A DNA stretch of 9,164 bases from NCBI GenBank assembly GCA_001643555.1, contig LXTH01000110.1, positions 1 to 9,164 of the forward strand. The letters run 5' to 3'. Below the pieces are notes generated by a model, which saw only the letters and a program-made list of their open reading frames with translations, had not been told where the DNA came from and made no database searches. A program made the translations under genes and the position numbers. The DNA is from Nitrospirae bacterium SPGG5 (lineage in GTDB: Bacteria > Nitrospirota > Nitrospiria > Nitrospirales > UBA8639). Below are positions 6,447 to 9,164 of the stretch, in pieces; the first letter of the stretch is position 1; every line of letters begins with the position of its first letter.

Positions 6447-7835
6447 ATGCCCGAATTACTTCTAAATATTGGCTATTTAGTCTCGGCAGGTCTGTTCATT
6501 ATTGGTCTCAAGGGGCTGACTCATCCCCGCACTGCGGTTCGAGGGAATCTTCTTGGTGCCTGCGGGATGCTTCTCGCCATTGTCATTACCCTGATGGACC
6601 AAAAAATTGTGGGATTCGAATACATCCTGGCCGGGATTGTTATTGGCGCGGCAATCGGCGTCGTGTTGGCAGTGAAAATAGAAATGACCTCGATGCCTGA
6701 GCTTGTCGCTGCCTTTAATGGATTTGGAGGTATTGCTTCAGTTTTTGTCGCAGGAGCGGCCATCATCGAAAACACCCTGCATGGCTCCACCCCCATGACA
6801 CAGACGACGGTCGCCGTCGCAGCCTCGGGTCTCATTGGCGCGGTCACGTTTTGGGGTAGCCTCGTGGCTTTTGGGAAACTTAAGGGACTAGTCGGGGATA
6901 AAGCCGTCCTGTTTTCCGGCCAGCAAGTCATCAATGCCGGGCTTGCCATTCTCGCCCTGGCCTTAAGCGTCGGATTGGTCATGGATCCGACTAACGCATA
7001 CTTCTACTGGCTCTTAGTTCTCGCGGCTTCAGCCCTGGGTGTCCTGTTGGTGATTCCCGTTGGCGGAGCTGATATGCCCGTGGTTGTGGCGCTGTTGAAT
7101 TCTTATTCCGGACTAGCCGCGGCTTCGACAGGATTTATCTTGTCAAATAACGTGTTGATCATCACCGGATCTCTGGTTGGTGCCTCGGGCATAATTCTGA
7201 CCCGCATCATGTGCAAAGCCATGAACCGATCCCTCTTCAACGTCCTATTTGGAGTTCTCGCTCCAACAGGGGGAGGGGTCTCCTCTGACGAGGTGTACAC
7301 TGGCCGGGTGAAATCAGCATCTGCCGACGAGGTCGCTCTCCTGTTTGATGCCGCACGACGAGTCGCCATTATCCCAGGCTACGGGATGGCCGTGTCCCAA
7401 GCGCAACATCCCGTTAAAACCTTAGCCACAATGCTCGAGGAACGCGGGATCCAAGTCGAATATGGTGTTCATCCGGTGGCAGGACGAATGCCGGGTCATA
7501 TGAATGTCCTATTGGCAGAAGCTGATGTGTCGTATGAATCACTCAAAGATATGGACGAAATTAATCAGTATATCGATCAAGTCGACGTAGCCTTGGTCAT
7601 TGGAGCCAATGACGTGGTGAATCCCTTGGCTAGGACCGACCCCACCAGCGCCCTTGCTGGCATGCCCATCATCAATGTGGATAAAGCCAGGACAGTTGTC
7701 GTGATCAAGCGAAGCCTCAGTCCAGGATTTGCCGGCATTCCCAACCCGCTTTTCGCCCTGGACAATACGTTAATGCTTTTTGGAGATGGGAAAAAGGCCG
7801 TTCTTGACATTATTGCCGCCCTAAAAGACACCTAG
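6447..7835 (+). CDS. pntB: NAD(P) transhydrogenase subunit beta
   Basis: A 462-residue subunit, the same length as E. coli PntB. Residues 1-255 form the membrane domain II with about nine hydrophobic helices, including the conserved VEMT.MPELVA-like block (78-88), VGGADMPVVVALLNSYSG (205-222), and LTRIMCKAMNRS (251-262), which leads to the linker. Residues about 290-462 are the NADP(H)-binding domain III: IIPGYGMAVSQAQHPV (308-323), HPVAGRMPGHMNVLLAEA (342-359), IGANDVVNP (385-393), and KRSLSPGFAGIPNPLF (421-436), followed by MLFGD (443-447). Position 91 is Asn where E. coli has the proton-channel His. It starts 3 nt after the pntAB stop with no strong ribosome binding site, so it probably depends on coupling. 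It closes the operon; only a weak AT hairpin (7865-7879) follows. Confidence 0.97.
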   Translation: MPELLLNIGYLVSAGLFIIGLKGLTHPRTAVRGNLLGACGMLLAIVITLMDQKIVGFEYILAGIVIGAAIGVVLAVKIEMTSMPELVAAFNGFGGIASVFVAGAAIIENTLHGSTPMTQTTVAVAASGLIGAVTFWGSLVAFGKLKGLVGDKAVLFSGQQVINAGLAILALALSVGLVMDPTNAYFYWLLVLAASALGVLLVIPVGGADMPVVVALLNSYSGLAAASTGFILSNNVLIITGSLVGASGIILTRIMCKAMNRSLFNVLFGVLAPTGGGVSSDEVYTGRVKSASADEVALLFDAARRVAIIPGYGMAVSQAQHPVKTLATMLEERGIQVEYGVHPVAGRMPGHMNVLLAEADVSYESLKDMDEINQYIDQVDVALVIGANDVVNPLARTDPTSALAGMPIINVDKARTVVVIKRSLSPGFAGIPNPLFALDNTLMLFGDGKKAVLDIIAALKDT

Positions 7836-8095
7836 ACGCTTATTTTCTTTATTTTTAAACATTTAAATTACCGTAATTTTATCTAGGATATTAATCTTAT
7901 CTTTTCATCGAATACCTGTGCAGAACTACACGTGAAATAATATTGTAACTAGTTGAAAATATTGAATAAAAATTAATTTACACTTTATCAATATTAGGTC
8001 TTGTCTGAACCTTTGTGAGTATGCTACCTTTAGAGGCTGTCATACAGAAACTGAATTATACTTAAATTTTAGAATAGATCAGGGCAGTTGCAGTT
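7836..8095. other. AT-rich spacer between pntB and rpsU
   Basis: This is markedly more AT-rich than all neighbouring DNA, and I see no gene in it. It holds a near-perfect palindrome AAATTAC-C-GTAATTT (7865-7879) close to the pntB stop. A second imperfect one has outer arms AATATT at 7939-7944 and 7958-7963 around the core AACTAGTT (7947-7954). It should contain the end of the pnt transcript and the rpsU promoter. No GC-rich terminator was found. Confidence 0.5.
8057..8062 (+). promoter_or_regulatory. Candidate -10 for rpsU
   Basis: TATACT matches the sigma70 -10 consensus at five of six positions and lies 33 nt before the rpsU start, which would give a leader of about 25 nt. No convincing -35 hexamer lies 17 nt upstream, and another five-of-six match (TAGAAT, 8070-8075) is close by, so the choice is uncertain. 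Confidence 0.25.
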
Positions 8096-8290
8096 ATGGA
8101 AATAAAAGTCATTAATAACAATGTCGAGAAGGCCTTACGTGTTGCCAAAAAGAAACTGGCAGCAGATGGATTGTTCCGTGAATTAAAACGGCGTCGCTTT
8201 TACGAGAAACCCAGCGTAAAGAAAAAAGCCAAAGAACGAGAAGCAGCACGGCGTCGACAGAAATGGTTAGCCAAACGTACGTACCGGTAA
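8096..8290 (+). CDS. rpsU: 30S ribosomal protein bS21
   Basis: A 64-residue, very basic protein, the usual length for bS21. The N-terminal core MEIKVINNNVEKALRVAKKK and the following GLFRELKRRRFYEKPSVKKK block (residues 25-44) are diagnostic: the family has a short strand, then V(E)xALRxxKK and an (L)xELKRRxxYEKPSxKRK helix. The C-terminal REAARRRQKWLAKR continues as a basic helix. bS21 sits on the platform of the small subunit near the 3' end of 16S rRNA and takes part in translation initiation. AGGG (8081-8084) lies 11 nt before the ATG, a rather long spacing. The gene appears to be transcribed from its own AT-rich upstream region, with nth 75 nt downstream on the same strand. Confidence 0.96.
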   Translation: MEIKVINNNVEKALRVAKKKLAADGLFRELKRRRFYEKPSVKKKAKEREAARRRQKWLAKRTYR

Positions 8291-8365
8291 ATCTCCACTG
8301 TACAGCATACCCCTCTCCTCGTTTTCACAGTTCCCCTCAATTATTTTTCACTCCTCAGGATCCCT

Positions 8366-9022
8366 ATGCGTGACGAACAAATTCACGCGGCCGTCAGAAT
8401 TGTCAAAAAGACCATTCGGCAATGGGAAGAGCCAGTGGTCGGGGTTGTCGCGCGAGAATCCCACGATCCCTTTCGCATTCTGATTGCTTGCCTGCTCAGT
8501 CTTCGAACAAAAGATCACACCACAGCCGAAGCCAGCCAACGATTATTCGCACTAGCTGATACTCCAGCACTCATGCTCACACTCCCACTCAAACAGGTGG
8601 AGCGAGCAATTTACCCTGTGGGGTTTTACAAAACCAAAACCAAACAAATTCTTTCGATCTGCCAAAGCCTTTTGGATGACTTTGGCGGTCAGGTTCCTGA
8701 TTCCCTTGATGACCTGCTCACACTAAAAGGCGTGGGAAGAAAGACGGCGAACTTAGTCGTGACGGTAGGCTTCAACAAACCTGGAATTTGTGTGGATATT
8801 CACGTACACCGAATTAGTAATCGGTGGGGATACATTCAAACGAAAACTCCAGAAGAAAGCGAACAGGCCTTGCGAAAGAAACTCCCCAAAAAGTATTGGA
8901 TCAAGTTTAATGATTGGCTTGTCCCGTATGGACAAAACCTCTGTCGGCCAGTTTCGCCTTTTTGTAGTCAATGTCTCGTTAGCACATACTGTCAAAGAGT
9001 TGGAGTCAGCACATCTCGGTAG
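8366..9022 (+). CDS. nth: Endonuclease III (DNA glycosylase/AP lyase)
   Basis: A 218-residue base-excision repair enzyme that removes oxidised pyrimidines and cleaves the abasic site. The helix-hairpin-helix LLTLKGVGRKTANLVV (117-132) carries the catalytic Lys126, and CVDIHVHRISNR (142-153) carries the catalytic Asp144. The C-terminal cysteines 193, 200, 203 and 209 fit the C-x6-C-x2-C-x5-C ligand pattern of the [4Fe-4S] cluster exactly. The length is close to E. coli Nth (211). The early motif is LLSLRTKD (43-50) where E. coli has LLSAQATD, closer to the RT(R/K)D form I recall from archaeal and other divergent Nth proteins, so base preference may differ. The start ATG has AGGA (8357-8360) five bases upstream. 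No terminator separates it from rpsU, so co-transcription is possible. Confidence 0.95.
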   Translation: MRDEQIHAAVRIVKKTIRQWEEPVVGVVARESHDPFRILIACLLSLRTKDHTTAEASQRLFALADTPALMLTLPLKQVERAIYPVGFYKTKTKQILSICQSLLDDFGGQVPDSLDDLLTLKGVGRKTANLVVTVGFNKPGICVDIHVHRISNRWGYIQTKTPEESEQALRKKLPKKYWIKFNDWLVPYGQNLCRPVSPFCSQCLVSTYCQRVGVSTSR

Positions 9023-9036
9023 GAGCCTGTCCGGGA

Positions 9037-9164
9037 TTACAATCTCGATGGAACCAAGTCTGTTCTTGTCAATGGATCTCTATAAACAACAAGGGGTTTG
9101 TTGAATATTTCAGGTCCATGCACCATAGATGCTCCAGGTAAGCCTGCTCGCATCAGTGGGAGGG
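9037..9164 (-). CDS. Possible 3' end of a gene running in from the right
   Basis: On the minus strand one frame is open from the window edge to a TAA at 9037-9039, about 42 codons. The visible tail ends ...GPEIFNKPLVVYRDPLTRTD then LVPSRL. I recognise no family. It would converge on nth with 14 nt between the stops, a normal arrangement. Against it: the piece is short, and it uses AGA three times for Arg, unlike the CGN preference of the neighbouring genes. It could equally be chance. Confidence 0.3.
   Translation of the reverse strand, partial: LPLMRAGLPGASMVHGPEIFNKPLVVYRDPLTRTDLVPSRL

Noticed and set aside
6521..6982. A 153-codon frame on the minus strand inside pntB
   Set aside because: It lies opposite a strongly conserved membrane-protein coding region and is a by-product of that codon usage.
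9087..9103. CAACAA-GGGGT-TTGTTG hairpin as a terminator after nth
   Set aside because: The stem is weak with few G-C pairs and no T-tract follows; it also lies inside the possible minus-strand reading frame.
8790..9104. A 104-codon frame overlapping the end of nth on the plus strand
   Set aside because: nth is intact with all four cluster cysteines in its own frame, so this is an alternative reading of the same DNA with no recognisable product.

Overview
The window looks like chromosomal DNA of a nitrite-oxidiser-type bacterium of the phylum Nitrospirota, probably a Nitrospira of about 50% GC. This is inferred from three things: the style of the intergenic repeats (a hairpin element bounded by GGAATGTT/AACATTCC that carries the word TCCAGCAAGGCCGCAG, and CGTRANN heptamer arrays, both of which I recall from Nitrospira genomes), the protein sequences, and the three-subunit transhydrogenase. 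No rRNA or marker gene fixes the genus.

Layout. Bases 1-158 hold two clusters of a degenerate heptamer facing each other. Bases 159-3071 (minus strand) form a tight three-gene operon, read 3071 to 159: an exported protein of the alkaline-phosphatase/phosphodiesterase fold, a small exported protein of unknown function that overlaps it by 20 nt, and a cytoplasmic HEAT-repeat protein 11 nt further on. A divergent intergenic region follows (3072-3293). Bases 3294-4559 (plus) encode an alpha/beta-hydrolase-like protein. Bases 4560-4979 are a gene-free stretch dominated by a composite repeat element of about 219 bp that ends in a terminator-like hairpin. Bases 4980-7835 (plus) hold the complete proton-translocating transhydrogenase operon pntAA-pntAB-pntB. 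After an AT-rich spacer (7836-8095) come rpsU (ribosomal protein bS21) and nth (endonuclease III). The last 128 bases keep one minus-strand frame open to the window edge and may be the tail of another gene.

How the genes work together. The Pnt proteins should build one membrane complex that uses the proton gradient to reduce NADP+ with NADH, a plausible NADPH source for an autotroph. rpsU and nth are housekeeping genes. The left half is the less understood part. Both enzyme-fold proteins there appear to have lost catalytic residues: the phosphatase-like protein lacks most expected metal ligands, and the hydrolase-like protein has Gly where the nucleophile Ser is expected. Together with an unknown secreted protein and a HEAT scaffold, this suggests binding or structural roles rather than catalysis. 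That is the main observation worth following up.
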